Positions 29,164 through 37,602 of a stretch of 63,936 nucleotides of DNA are shown in pieces. Source of the DNA: Chthonomonadales bacterium (GTDB taxonomy: Bacteria > Armatimonadota > Chthonomonadetes > Chthonomonadales > CAJBBX01); assembly GCA_013360745.1 (NCBI GenBank), contig JABWBA010000011.1, positions 1 to 63,936 on the forward strand, in the 5' to 3' direction. The notes beneath the pieces are model-generated. The model searched no databases, was not told the DNA's origin, and saw only the letters and a list, made by a program, of their open reading frames with translations. Position numbers and translations under genes: made by a program. How positions within the stretch are numbered: position 1 is the first letter of the stretch; each line of letters starts with the position of its first letter.

Positions 29164-30081
29164 GTGACACAAACGCGAGATGCGGCTACGGTCCTCGCCG
29201 CGCCACAGAGAGGCAGGTTCTGGCGGACACACTCCGATCCCTATCGCGAGGCGTGCGATCTATGGCCGGCAGGCAATGCGTCGGCTCCGCTTCTTACTGC
29301 GGCGCAGGAGATCGCCCTGGCGCGCAGATTGGAGCGCGGCGATGCTTCGGCTCGCGATCGCCTGGTGCATTCGAATATCCGGCTCGTATCTTCGATCGCA
29401 CGACGATACCTTGGGCGTGGCCTTCCATATGAAGATATGATGCAGGAGGGGGTGGTCGGGCTTCTCCGTGCCATCGATAAGTTCGATTATCTCCGGGGAT
29501 GTCGCTTCAGCACATACGCGACGCATTGGATCCGCCAGGCGATCACCCGCGCGATCGCCAACCAATCCCGCTCCATCCGACTCCCCGCCCATGTGGTGGA
29601 CACGCTCGGGCGGATGAATAAGGCTCGAGAAGCCCTGGCCCAGCAGCTTGGCCGTACCCCGACGGAATCGGAGATTGGAGCGGCGCTGGGCCTGCCGGAA
29701 GTGCGCGTTCGGCAGTTGCTTCGCTGGTCCGCGATACCGGTATCCCTGGATGCACCGAACGGCCTCGCTCAGGATCGTCGATCTGCGCTGGGCGATTCGA
29801 TCGAGGATACCGTCGAAGAGTCCCCGATCACGCTCGCCTTCCGAGCGGTGACGGGCAACAAGGTCCTGCTGGCTCTGGATGGTCTGCTGCCGAGAGAACG
29901 AGACGTGCTTCGTCTCCGTTTCGGGATCGATGACGGGATCCCCCGAACGCTGCAGGAGACAGGCAGGGCGCTCGGCATCACCCGCGAACGGGTGCGACAG
30001 ATCGAAGCGGAATCGCTGACCAAGCTTCGCAGCCTCTGTCACGGGATGGTTACGGATACGGAAACGGATCGGGTATCGTAA
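29164..30081 (+). CDS. RNA polymerase sigma factor, sigma-70 group 2-like
   Basis: 305 residues. Region 2 is highly conserved (LPYEDMMQEGVVGLLRAIDKFDYLRGCRFSTYATHWIRQAITRAI), followed by region 3 (LGRTPTESEIGAALGL) and region 4 with the -35-binding helix-turn-helix (RTLQETGRALGITRERVRQIEAESL). Region 1.1 is missing, which separates it from the housekeeping factor and suggests an alternative, primary-like sigma. The GTG start follows an AGGAGG. Its neighbours are a stress-type membrane protein and zwf, as for group 2 sigma factors linked to stress or carbon control; this is inference. Confidence 0.9.
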   Translation: MTQTRDAATVLAAPQRGRFWRTHSDPYREACDLWPAGNASAPLLTAAQEIALARRLERGDASARDRLVHSNIRLVSSIARRYLGRGLPYEDMMQEGVVGLLRAIDKFDYLRGCRFSTYATHWIRQAITRAIANQSRSIRLPAHVVDTLGRMNKAREALAQQLGRTPTESEIGAALGLPEVRVRQLLRWSAIPVSLDAPNGLAQDRRSALGDSIEDTVEESPITLAFRAVTGNKVLLALDGLLPRERDVLRLRFGIDDGIPRTLQETGRALGITRERVRQIEAESLTKLRSLCHGMVTDTETDRVS

Positions 30082-30121
30082 GCTCCTTCCCTATGTCTCA
30101 GTCATCGCCAGCTATGATATC

Positions 30122-31675
30122 GTGAGCGATACGAACGGCGACGGTCGTATAGCCGGGTCCATCAATGGACTCGCGCGCGACTCCGATCTTCCATCGAAGC
30201 CGGGCCCCTGTGCGCTGGTGCTCTTTGGAGCGACGGGTGACTTGACCCGCCGGAAGCTGCTGCCAGCCCTGTACAGCCTGCATGTCCAGGGTCTATTGCC
30301 CGAACGATACGCGATCGTGGCGGTCGCCCGGCGGGAACGGGACATCGACGGCTACCGCGAAGATGCCCTAGAGGCCGTGCGGGCGTACGCTCCCGCCGTG
30401 CCGGTGAACCGCCAGGCCTGGGATACCTTCGCCGATAAGATCCACTATATCAAAGCGGGATTGCACTCGGATGACGACTTTCGACGCCTGGGCGAGACCC
30501 TGGCGCCCATCGAACAGGAACACGCTACCGAAGGCAACCGATTATTCTATCTCGCTACCCCTCCGGAGGCGTTCAGCGTGGTCGTTGAGGGCCTTGGCCG
30601 CCACGCTCTAACAGCAGAGCAACCGGATGGCCCCTGGCGAAGAGTGGTCATCGAGAAGCCGTTCGGCTCGGATCTGGCATCATCCCTGGAGCTCAATCGT
30701 AGGTTGACCGCCGTTATCTCCGAGCGTCAGATATTCCGAATCGATCATTATCTGGGCAAGGAGACCGTCCAGAACATCCTGGTGATGCGCTTCGCGAACC
30801 GGCTGTTTGAACTCCTCTGGAGCCGCCTGTACGTGGACAATGTGCAGCTCACCGTGGCGGAAACGCTCGGCGTCGAGGGACGCGGAGGCTACTTCGATGA
30901 GTCGGGCACGATCCGAGACATTATCCAGAACCACGGCCTCCAGATCCTCACTGCCATCGCCGCGGAACCGCCGGTGACGCTCGAAGCCGATGCGATCCGC
31001 GATGAGAAGGTCAAGGTGCTCCGGGCCATCCGCACTCCTCTCCGACACGATGTTGCGTTTGGTCAGTACGATGCCGGTCTCGTAAACGGTCAGCGGACGC
31101 CGGCCTATCGGAGCGAGCCCGGTGTGGCTGCCGACTCCTGCACCGAGACATACGCTGCGCTCCGCCTGTACGTTGACAACTGGCGCTGGGCAGGCGTACC
31201 GTTCTACATCCGTTCCGGCAAACGGCTGGCAAGGCGCCTGACCGAGGTAGTGCTGCAGCTGCGCGATGTCCCCGATGTGCTCTATTCCCGCCTAACCTGT
31301 TCCGAGATGCCAGCGAACAGGATCACCATACGCATCCAGCCCAATGAGGGGATCGAGATCTTGATGGGCGCCAAGGAGCCCGGGGCTGGTATGCGCGTAC
31401 AACCGGTCCGGATGCGATTCGCCTATGAACAAGAGTTCGGCAAGGCGATCCCCGACGCCTACGAGCGGCTGTTGATCAATGCGATGCTGGGCGACGCCTC
31501 GCTCTTCGCGCGCCACGACGAGGTGGACCTCGCCTGGCAGATCCTAACGCCCGTCCTCCATCGATGGGGCGATCCGTTGACGCAACCGAATGCCTATGCG
31601 CCGGGTTCGTGGGGTCCGAGCTCAGGAGACCAATTGCTCGCCGCGGACGGCCGCAACTGGTGGAACTCAGGCTAG
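30122..31675 (+). CDS. zwf: Glucose-6-phosphate 1-dehydrogenase
   Basis: First step of the oxidative pentose phosphate pathway, making NADPH. The nucleotide-binding motif LFGATGDLTRRKLLPALYSL is near residue 34, with EKPFGSDLASSLELN and the active-site RIDHYLGKETVQNIL. The 517-residue length is normal. The GTG start at 30122 lacks a strong Shine-Dalgarno. The stop codon lies in a CTAG palindrome shared with the convergent isomerase gene, so the two ends overlap by four bases. Confidence 0.95.
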   Translation: MSDTNGDGRIAGSINGLARDSDLPSKPGPCALVLFGATGDLTRRKLLPALYSLHVQGLLPERYAIVAVARRERDIDGYREDALEAVRAYAPAVPVNRQAWDTFADKIHYIKAGLHSDDDFRRLGETLAPIEQEHATEGNRLFYLATPPEAFSVVVEGLGRHALTAEQPDGPWRRVVIEKPFGSDLASSLELNRRLTAVISERQIFRIDHYLGKETVQNILVMRFANRLFELLWSRLYVDNVQLTVAETLGVEGRGGYFDESGTIRDIIQNHGLQILTAIAAEPPVTLEADAIRDEKVKVLRAIRTPLRHDVAFGQYDAGLVNGQRTPAYRSEPGVAADSCTETYAALRLYVDNWRWAGVPFYIRSGKRLARRLTEVVLQLRDVPDVLYSRLTCSEMPANRITIRIQPNEGIEILMGAKEPGAGMRVQPVRMRFAYEQEFGKAIPDAYERLLINAMLGDASLFARHDEVDLAWQILTPVLHRWGDPLTQPNAYAPGSWGPSSGDQLLAADGRNWWNSG

Positions 31676-32538
31676 CCGTCGGATCCCTGCACCGTACAGA
31701 TGGCGACCGCTTCGCGGAGTGATCGGAGCGGATCCCGCTTCGGCACAAACTCATGAGCCACATACCCGGTGTAGCCGGCGTCGACAAGGGCGCGACAGAC
31801 CCTCGGATAGTGGATCTCCTGCGATCCGTCGATCTCGGCTCGCCCCGGCACGCCTCCGGTGTGCACATGCCCGATCCACTGGATATTCTCCCGGATCGTG
31901 TCGCAGAGGTCCCCCTCCATGATCTGCATATGGAAGATGTCATAGAGCAGCTTGATCCGCTCGGAACCGATCCGGCGGCAGACCTCGACGCCCCAGCGGG
32001 TATGGTCGGCCTGATAATCGGGATGGGTCCGTTTGCTGTTGAGAAGCTCGAGACAGACCGTCACCCTGTGCTTCTCGGCTGTCGCAGCGATCCGTTTGAG
32101 GCCGGCGACGCTATGCTCGATCCCAGCCTCGTCGGCCAGACCGCGCCGGTTGCCGGAAAACGTAACGATGTTCGGAACGCCTGCGGCCGCCGCCTTCGGG
32201 ATCAGCGCCTCGGCATCCCGGACCAGCGCATCATGGTTCTCGGTCCGGTTCCATCCGTCCGGAATGGTCCCAATCGCCGTGGCCATGGTGCATATAAGCC
32301 CGTAGGGCCGGAGCGCCGGCCAGTCGCTCTCGCCGAGAAGATCGACGCCTACCAACCCCATCTCCCTGGCGGCCTTGCAGAGATCCTCGAGCGACAGGCC
32401 ACCGAAACACCACCGGGACACCGACTGCTTGAGCCGGCCCTTCGGAGGATCGTCGGAGGCCTGCACCCCGAGCCCGACAAGCGCAGCAGCCCCAACTCCA
32501 ACGGCCATGATCTCCCTCCTGTTCATCCGTACGGCCAT
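31672..32538 (-). CDS. Hydroxypyruvate isomerase-like TIM-barrel protein with Tat signal
   Basis: 288 residues. The N-terminus (MNRREIMAVGVGAAALVG) is a twin-arginine type signal followed by a hydrophobic stretch, so export is likely. The mature part is an AP-endonuclease-2-like sugar isomerase barrel; FHMQIMEGDL, IGHVHTGGVPGRAEIDG and EIHYPRV match the hydroxypyruvate isomerase branch. It starts three bases after thrS and shares that transcript. Metal-binding Glu/His/Asp residues are present. A secreted member suggests action on extracytoplasmic sugars rather than classical glyoxylate metabolism. Confidence 0.85.
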   Translation of the reverse strand: MAVRMNRREIMAVGVGAAALVGLGVQASDDPPKGRLKQSVSRWCFGGLSLEDLCKAAREMGLVGVDLLGESDWPALRPYGLICTMATAIGTIPDGWNRTENHDALVRDAEALIPKAAAAGVPNIVTFSGNRRGLADEAGIEHSVAGLKRIAATAEKHRVTVCLELLNSKRTHPDYQADHTRWGVEVCRRIGSERIKLLYDIFHMQIMEGDLCDTIRENIQWIGHVHTGGVPGRAEIDGSQEIHYPRVCRALVDAGYTGYVAHEFVPKRDPLRSLREAVAICTVQGSDG

Positions 32539-32541
32539 AGC

Positions 32542-34305
32542 CTACGCTCCCGATTCGATATCACTCTGAAGCCGCGCGATCAGCGCTTCGACAGACATCG
32601 CCCCGAGGTCACCCTCACCGCGGCGTCTGACGGAAACCACGCCCGCCTCGATGTCCCGTCGCCCCATGATAACCATATACGGGATCTTCTGCATCTCAGC
32701 CTCACGAATCTTCAGACCGACCCGCTCCGACCGTGAATCGATCTCCACTCGAAGACCGTCCTGTCGCAGCCTCGCGCCGACGGCCGATGCATACTCGACC
32801 TGGGCATCGGCGATCGGCAGCAACATCACCTGCACCGGCGCAAGCCAGAGCGGGAATGCTCCGGCGTACTGCTCGATGAGAAGGCCGAGGAACCGTTCGG
32901 TACTGCCCGTCACGGCACGATGGAGCACCACCGGCGTCTGCTCGGATCCGTCGGCGGCGATGTAGCGGCAACCCAATCGAGATGGCTGAATGAAGTCGAC
33001 CTGGATCGTCGAAGCCGTCCACTCGCGACCGAGCACGTCCCGCGTCTGAAAATCCGCTTTTGGCCCGTAGAAGGCGGCTTCGCCCGTGGCTTCGTGGTAG
33101 GTAACGCCATTGGCATCCAGAGCCCGGCGCAATGCGGCCGTAGCGCGGGTCCACCTCTCGTCATCAGCAACATACTTGCCGTCAGGCTCATCTCCTCGCA
33201 GCGAGAGCCGTACGCTGTAGTCAGTGAATCCATATCGGCCGAGCACTTCGTGGATCAGCTGCAGCGCCAGACCGAACTCCTCCTCGACCTGATCCTCCGT
33301 ACAGAAGATATGGCAGTCGTCCTGCGTCAGCGAGCGGACCCTCGTCAGTCCCGTCAGCTCGCCGCTCTTCTCATACCGATAGAGCGTCGCGAACTCCGCC
33401 ATCCGCAGCGGTAGATCCCGGTAGGACTTCAGGCCGCTTTCGTTGTAGAGCGTCATGTGCGAGGGGCAGTTCATCGGCTTCAGACGATAGGTCACCCCGG
33501 CGTCCTCGTCCACCATCGGGGGATACATCACATCCGCGTAGTTATCGTAGTGGCCCGAACGCCGATAGAGATCCTCCCGCACCACATGGGCCGTCCAGAC
33601 GTGCTGGTACCCGTACCGCGTCTGCGTGTCGCGGACGTAGGACTCCATAATGTGGCGGAGCATCTCACCCCTGGGCAGGAATAGGGGTACCCCCTGCCCA
33701 ATCTGCTCGGCCGCGAAGACGAACAGGCCGAGATCCTTGCCGATCTTCCTGTGGTCTCTGGCCTTCGCCTCTTCCAGCCGTTTGAGATAGTCCTCGAGCT
33801 CCTGTTCCGAGTTCCATGCCGTGCCATAGATGCGCGTGAGCATCTTGTTGGCCTCGCTGCCGCGCCAGTAAGCGCCGGCCACGCTCAGCAGGCGGAAATG
33901 GCCTGTATCCGCCGTCGTCGCCACGTGGGGTCCTCGACAGAGATCCGACCAGCCGCCCTGATCATAGAACGTAATCGGCTCCCCTTCGGGCAGATCACGG
34001 ATGAGCTCCACCTTGTAGCTCTGCCCCGCACGACTGCACTCCTCGAGGGCTGCCTCACGGGTCATCTCCCGTCGGACGATGGGAGCGCCGAGCGCGGCGA
34101 GCTCCCGCATCCGCGCTTCGATCCTCGGGAGATCGTCCTCCTTCAGCGGGCTCGGGAGATCGAAGTCGTAGTAGAACCCATCTTCGATCGGCGGTCCAAT
34201 GGCGTACTGAACGCCCGGATACAGATCGCCCACGGCCTGCGCCATCAGGTGCGCAGCCGAGTGTCGAAGGCTATGGTATGAATCTTGCGATGACGTCTTC
34301 ATCAT
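32542..34305 (-). CDS. thrS: Threonyl-tRNA synthetase lacking the TGS domain
   Basis: 587 residues; most bacterial ThrRS are about 640. It begins directly at the editing domain (LRHSAAHLMAQAVGDLYPGV, the HxxxH zinc-type editing motif), so the N-terminal TGS domain is absent. The class II core is intact: motif 2 RSLTQDDCHIFC, zinc-binding Cys in MNCPSHMTLY, and motif 3-region HRAVTGSTERFLGLLIEQYAG, followed by the anticodon-binding domain. It is preceded by a consensus promoter and a structured leader, and followed by the isomerase after three bases. Confidence 0.95.
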   Translation of the reverse strand: MMKTSSQDSYHSLRHSAAHLMAQAVGDLYPGVQYAIGPPIEDGFYYDFDLPSPLKEDDLPRIEARMRELAALGAPIVRREMTREAALEECSRAGQSYKVELIRDLPEGEPITFYDQGGWSDLCRGPHVATTADTGHFRLLSVAGAYWRGSEANKMLTRIYGTAWNSEQELEDYLKRLEEAKARDHRKIGKDLGLFVFAAEQIGQGVPLFLPRGEMLRHIMESYVRDTQTRYGYQHVWTAHVVREDLYRRSGHYDNYADVMYPPMVDEDAGVTYRLKPMNCPSHMTLYNESGLKSYRDLPLRMAEFATLYRYEKSGELTGLTRVRSLTQDDCHIFCTEDQVEEEFGLALQLIHEVLGRYGFTDYSVRLSLRGDEPDGKYVADDERWTRATAALRRALDANGVTYHEATGEAAFYGPKADFQTRDVLGREWTASTIQVDFIQPSRLGCRYIAADGSEQTPVVLHRAVTGSTERFLGLLIEQYAGAFPLWLAPVQVMLLPIADAQVEYASAVGARLRQDGLRVEIDSRSERVGLKIREAEMQKIPYMVIMGRRDIEAGVVSVRRRGEGDLGAMSVEALIARLQSDIESGA

Positions 34306-34357
34306 AGATGCTCCCTGGTATCCTCTCCGATGCCCTGCAGCTGAGCTCGGAAATGCG

Positions 34358-34465
34358 AGAACGCCGCCCCGGATACCCTGGGCGGCGTTCTTTCGTGAAT
34401 GGCACGCAGGCGCGGTCAGCGCCGACGGCGACTGAGAACGCCGCCGTCGGTAGTTGCCACCGACG
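34358..34465 (-). promoter_or_regulatory. Candidate attenuator/RNA switch in the thrS leader
   Basis: On the minus-strand RNA three hairpins can form: A (34459-34465 with 34445-34451, 7 bp), B (34442-34450 with 34422-34430, 9 bp) and C (34380-34391 with 34358-34369, 12 bp). A and B share bases and exclude each other. GGCGGCGTTCTC occurs twice (34434-34445 and 34357-34368), so the 5' arm of C can pair with either copy. This gives two consistent states: B plus C, or A plus the alternative long-range pairing. No long U-run follows C, so control could be transcriptional or translational. Confidence 0.6.
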
Positions 34466-34487
34466 CTCGCAAAGCCTCTCTCATCAT
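34416..34487 (-). CDS. Possible thrS leader peptide with tandem Thr codons
   Basis: A 23-codon open frame starts with two consecutive ATG codons about 38 bases after the predicted transcription start and ends TGA at 34416. It contains adjacent threonine codons ACT-ACC at 34449-34454, located exactly where hairpins A and B overlap, which is what a threonine-sensing leader peptide would need. Against it: there is no clear Shine-Dalgarno, and only two Thr codons are present. No homology can be judged at this length. Confidence 0.4.
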   Translation of the reverse strand: MMREALRASVATTDGGVLSRRRR

Positions 34488-34531
34488 TGAAGTCAAAGCG
34501 TCCGGCGCCCGACGCGCCGGATCACAGCGTC

Positions 34532-34560
34532 ATTATACACACAGCCCTCAGCGTTGTCAA
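34532..34560 (-). promoter_or_regulatory. Consensus sigma-70 promoter of thrS
   Basis: On the minus strand TTGACA (34555-34560) and TATAAT (34532-34537) are separated by 17 bp, a perfect match to the housekeeping consensus. Transcription would start near 34525, giving a leader of about 220 bases before thrS. A separate 8-bp hairpin (34501-34508 with 34514-34521) lies at the very 5' end of the transcript. Confidence 0.9.
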
Positions 34561-34574
34561 GGGACTGACCCGGG

Positions 34575-37310
34575 CTACTTGGTCTCCGGAACGCCGCCAC
34601 CCAGGATCAGCACTCGCTCCATCTCATCCTCATCATCCATTCGGACGGTCGGCATGGTACGTGCGCGGGCATAATCCGGATCCGTTGGATCCTTGGCCTT
34701 CTCCGGATCGAAGATGCGCGGATCTACGGGCACACAGGTGTACGGTCGATAGTCGGGCCTGGTCGTGAAGCAATCGGAGAAGTCGTTGGCCAGAGCGTCA
34801 AACATATTGAGCGGCGGCAATCCGAAAATGCTGTACAGGGTTCGATGCATGCTGACGATGGTGGTATGCCGGTGTGACACATACCCCCGACGCGCCCACG
34901 GGCTGATGATCATCAGGACGCTTCTCTGGCTATCGATATGATCGGGCTCCCCGCCGGAGTCGTCCTGCGTGACGAAGATCGCCATGTTCTTCCAGTACGG
35001 TGTACGGGATAGGAACTCCACGATCCGCCCGAGAGCGAGGTCGTTATCCGCCATCCACGACGCGAGGTACGGATAACCCCGGTCCGGCCGGGTGCCGGTG
35101 CCATGGTCGTTGGGCAATGTGATATTCAGGAACCGCGGAAGCGGCTTCTTCTTGGCCAGGTAGTTTTGCTCGATATCCTGGATGAACCAGTGTGCGCGGT
35201 ATTGGTCCGGGATGTTCATGTTGAAGATCGGATAGTCCCGACACGTGCTGTCGTAGAGCACCTTGGACATAGGTATGTTGACCACCTGGCGTCCGCCGGT
35301 TCGGTGCATCCCCTCGCCCTCATCGACTCCGGGGAGCTCGAAGCCCTCACCGTAGTTGCGGAAGGTGATGCCGTGTCGCGCGAGATGCTCCCACATGGAT
35401 CCTGCCTCGGGGTAATCCTCCGGAATCAACGATCCGTTCGAGCCCATCGCATAGCGGCGGCCCGGGGCCGTGCTGTTCACTTTGAAATCCCATCCAACGG
35501 TATAGGTCATCTGCATCAGGTTGTTGGGCTGAACGCCAACGAGCCAGCGATGCCCGACACCCGACATTTCGGGCTCCATATAGAAGTTGTCGCTGAGGGT
35601 GAACTGACGAGCGAGCGCATTGTGATTGACCATCACCGGCACGTTCTCCAGCGTCGGCTGTCCCGAAGCGCTGACCGTTTGGCTTAGCCCCCAGCGCAGC
35701 AGCGACGGATCGTGCTTCGCACCGGGCACTCGGTCGAAGATCGCATCATAGGTATGGTTCTCCTTCGTGATGAAGACGACATACCGGATCTCCTCGGATG
35801 CCTTGCCGAGGACGCCTGGTATCACCGGGGATGACATGGCCTTCCGCACCGAACTCCTGTCGACGATCCCGTTGCAGTTGAGCACCCGTTGGGTCAGGGT
35901 CGGCAGCTCACGATCGGTCGGAACGTTCGCGATGGTCAGCGCCCCACGCATATTCAGGAACTCGCTTTTCGGTATCGACTTGCCTGCGTTGGGGCCGTTG
36001 CCAAAACCGCGGAAACTGATGTGGGCCGTCTTACGCCCGTCCCGGGAAACTACGACCCTGTAGGGATACCATGGTGTCGGATACCGCCCGAGGGTGCGAA
36101 GTGTCGTCGCGTCCAGAACCGCCACCGAGTTGATTCCCATCTCGGTGACGTAGAGCCGTTTGCCGTCCGGCGAGAGCGCCATGCCGGCTGGGGCAACCCC
36201 GCGCACGCTCGCCACGAGAGGCGAGGGCACCAGGCGTCGGCTCACCGCAATACGGTTCTTCTTAAGATCGATCCTCTCGATCATATCGTTGTTGCCGTTG
36301 GAGACCCATAGACTGTTGCCTCGGGCCACGAGGAAGTTCGGCGCGCTCCCCCCCACGGTCTTGCCGTTATCCGAATGTGCGCCCACAAGCAACCCGGTCT
36401 TGAGTTTCGATACGATTTTGGGCGAGCGCGGATTCGACACATCGACGCCCCAAACGGAAAAGGACTCAGGGACATTGGGCTCACCCAGCCCGGGAATCCA
36501 TCTGCCCTCCATTTCAACCCCGTCCCGAGCCTCACGACTCGGATAGCCGAACGGCGGAAAACTCAACCCGCGAGGGTCCGGCAACGACGCTCGTCCATCC
36601 TTACCCTTGATCGTTCCTTCTGCGCCCGGCTTCAATGGTGGGATCGCGGAGTACTCAAACAGCCCGATGTTAGCCACATAGACGCGGCTTCCTGAGGCAG
36701 CGAGAGCATACGGATATCGGCCCACCCGGATGGAGGCGACAATCGCACGAGTGGTCGTGTCGATGACGACGAGCCTGAAGTTCGCGACGTCGGCGCCGTA
36801 CAGGTGCCGTCCGTCGGCCGAGCAAAGGACATCGACGACATAGCTGTCTTCATACGGCTTTCCGGCTATGGGAACATCTAACGGCACGTCGCCCTGTCGT
36901 TCGCCGGTTGCAGCATCGAACACCATAATCGTGCCCCCGTCGCCGCCGCTCCAATAGAGGGTCCGACCGTCAGGGGAGAAGTCCGCGCCTCCGGCGTTCA
37001 ACTTGCGGTTGGGCTGCCCCGGCGCCGACGGAACGACCGGAGCGAAGGACGGCGTCCCGCCCATCCAGTCCCGCACGATGAGGCCCGTTCCGTCACTAGC
37101 GACAAAGATCGCCGCCCCATCGCGCGAACTCACGAGTCCGTAGGGCCATTTGCCGACCGGGTAGTGCTTGCCGATCGGCTTCAGGAGCCGACCGTTCGAC
37201 AGAATCGTCGTACCGGCAGGATTGTGCACGGCATAGGTACTCACGGAAGGCGCATGGAGATAGGGGCGCGGCGGCGCCGTCATGGCTAGGAGCAATGCGA
37301 AGGTGAACAT
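34575..37310 (-). CDS. Secreted YVTN beta-propeller plus phosphoesterase
   Basis: About 911 residues. A signal-like N-terminus (MFTFALLLAMTAPPRPYLHA) is followed by a propeller of repeated YVTN/NHL-type blades to about residue 450 (SPDGRTLYWSGGDGGTIMVFDAATGE, YPYALAASGSRVYVANIG, SPDGKRLYVTEMGINSVAVLD), then a phosphoesterase/acid-phosphatase domain of the phospholipase C type (YVVFITKENHTYDAIFDRVPG, IFVTQDDSGGEPDHID, MIISPWARRGYVSH). The ATG at 37310 has GGGAGG upstream; longer starts overlap the divergent gene. Probably exported; substrate unknown. Confidence 0.88.
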   Translation of the reverse strand: MFTFALLLAMTAPPRPYLHAPSVSTYAVHNPAGTTILSNGRLLKPIGKHYPVGKWPYGLVSSRDGAAIFVASDGTGLIVRDWMGGTPSFAPVVPSAPGQPNRKLNAGGADFSPDGRTLYWSGGDGGTIMVFDAATGERQGDVPLDVPIAGKPYEDSYVVDVLCSADGRHLYGADVANFRLVVIDTTTRAIVASIRVGRYPYALAASGSRVYVANIGLFEYSAIPPLKPGAEGTIKGKDGRASLPDPRGLSFPPFGYPSREARDGVEMEGRWIPGLGEPNVPESFSVWGVDVSNPRSPKIVSKLKTGLLVGAHSDNGKTVGGSAPNFLVARGNSLWVSNGNNDMIERIDLKKNRIAVSRRLVPSPLVASVRGVAPAGMALSPDGKRLYVTEMGINSVAVLDATTLRTLGRYPTPWYPYRVVVSRDGRKTAHISFRGFGNGPNAGKSIPKSEFLNMRGALTIANVPTDRELPTLTQRVLNCNGIVDRSSVRKAMSSPVIPGVLGKASEEIRYVVFITKENHTYDAIFDRVPGAKHDPSLLRWGLSQTVSASGQPTLENVPVMVNHNALARQFTLSDNFYMEPEMSGVGHRWLVGVQPNNLMQMTYTVGWDFKVNSTAPGRRYAMGSNGSLIPEDYPEAGSMWEHLARHGITFRNYGEGFELPGVDEGEGMHRTGGRQVVNIPMSKVLYDSTCRDYPIFNMNIPDQYRAHWFIQDIEQNYLAKKKPLPRFLNITLPNDHGTGTRPDRGYPYLASWMADNDLALGRIVEFLSRTPYWKNMAIFVTQDDSGGEPDHIDSQRSVLMIISPWARRGYVSHRHTTIVSMHRTLYSIFGLPPLNMFDALANDFSDCFTTRPDYRPYTCVPVDPRIFDPEKAKDPTDPDYARARTMPTVRMDDEDEMERVLILGGGVPETK

Positions 37311-37602
37311 GGTGGACAACCTCCCGACGTTCTCTCCATGGATTGTACCGGAGAGATCGATGAGTTGGGACTGCCAGCTCCTCGACGGCGCTGACGGCTG
37401 GTGGCTCGTTCGAGGTCTGGGTGATCCGAAGCGGATAGAGCCCTCGTCCTTCGTTCTGGTCCGATTGTCCTTTACGATTCGAACTCCTGCAGGTATTTGA
37501 CCGACGGCGGCGAACCAGTAGGCAGCAGCCATGAGCGAGATCCATCGGCAATCCGTTGGATGTCACCGCTCGATACAGGATGTTCATTCTGGAGGACCTA
37601 AC

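Noticed and set aside
30113-30122. TATGAT just before zwf as a -10 box
   Set aside because: It would place the transcript start inside the gene, and no -35 is present.
34358-34394. Plus-strand intrinsic terminator
   Set aside because: The 12-bp hairpin is followed by TTTC on the plus strand, but no plus-strand gene ends nearby; it fits the thrS leader on the other strand better.
34441-34465. T-box motif in the thrS leader
   Set aside because: GGTGGCAACTACCG resembles a T-box core, but it is part of a simple 7-bp hairpin, lacks the ACCGCG half and has no stem I, so I do not call a T-box.
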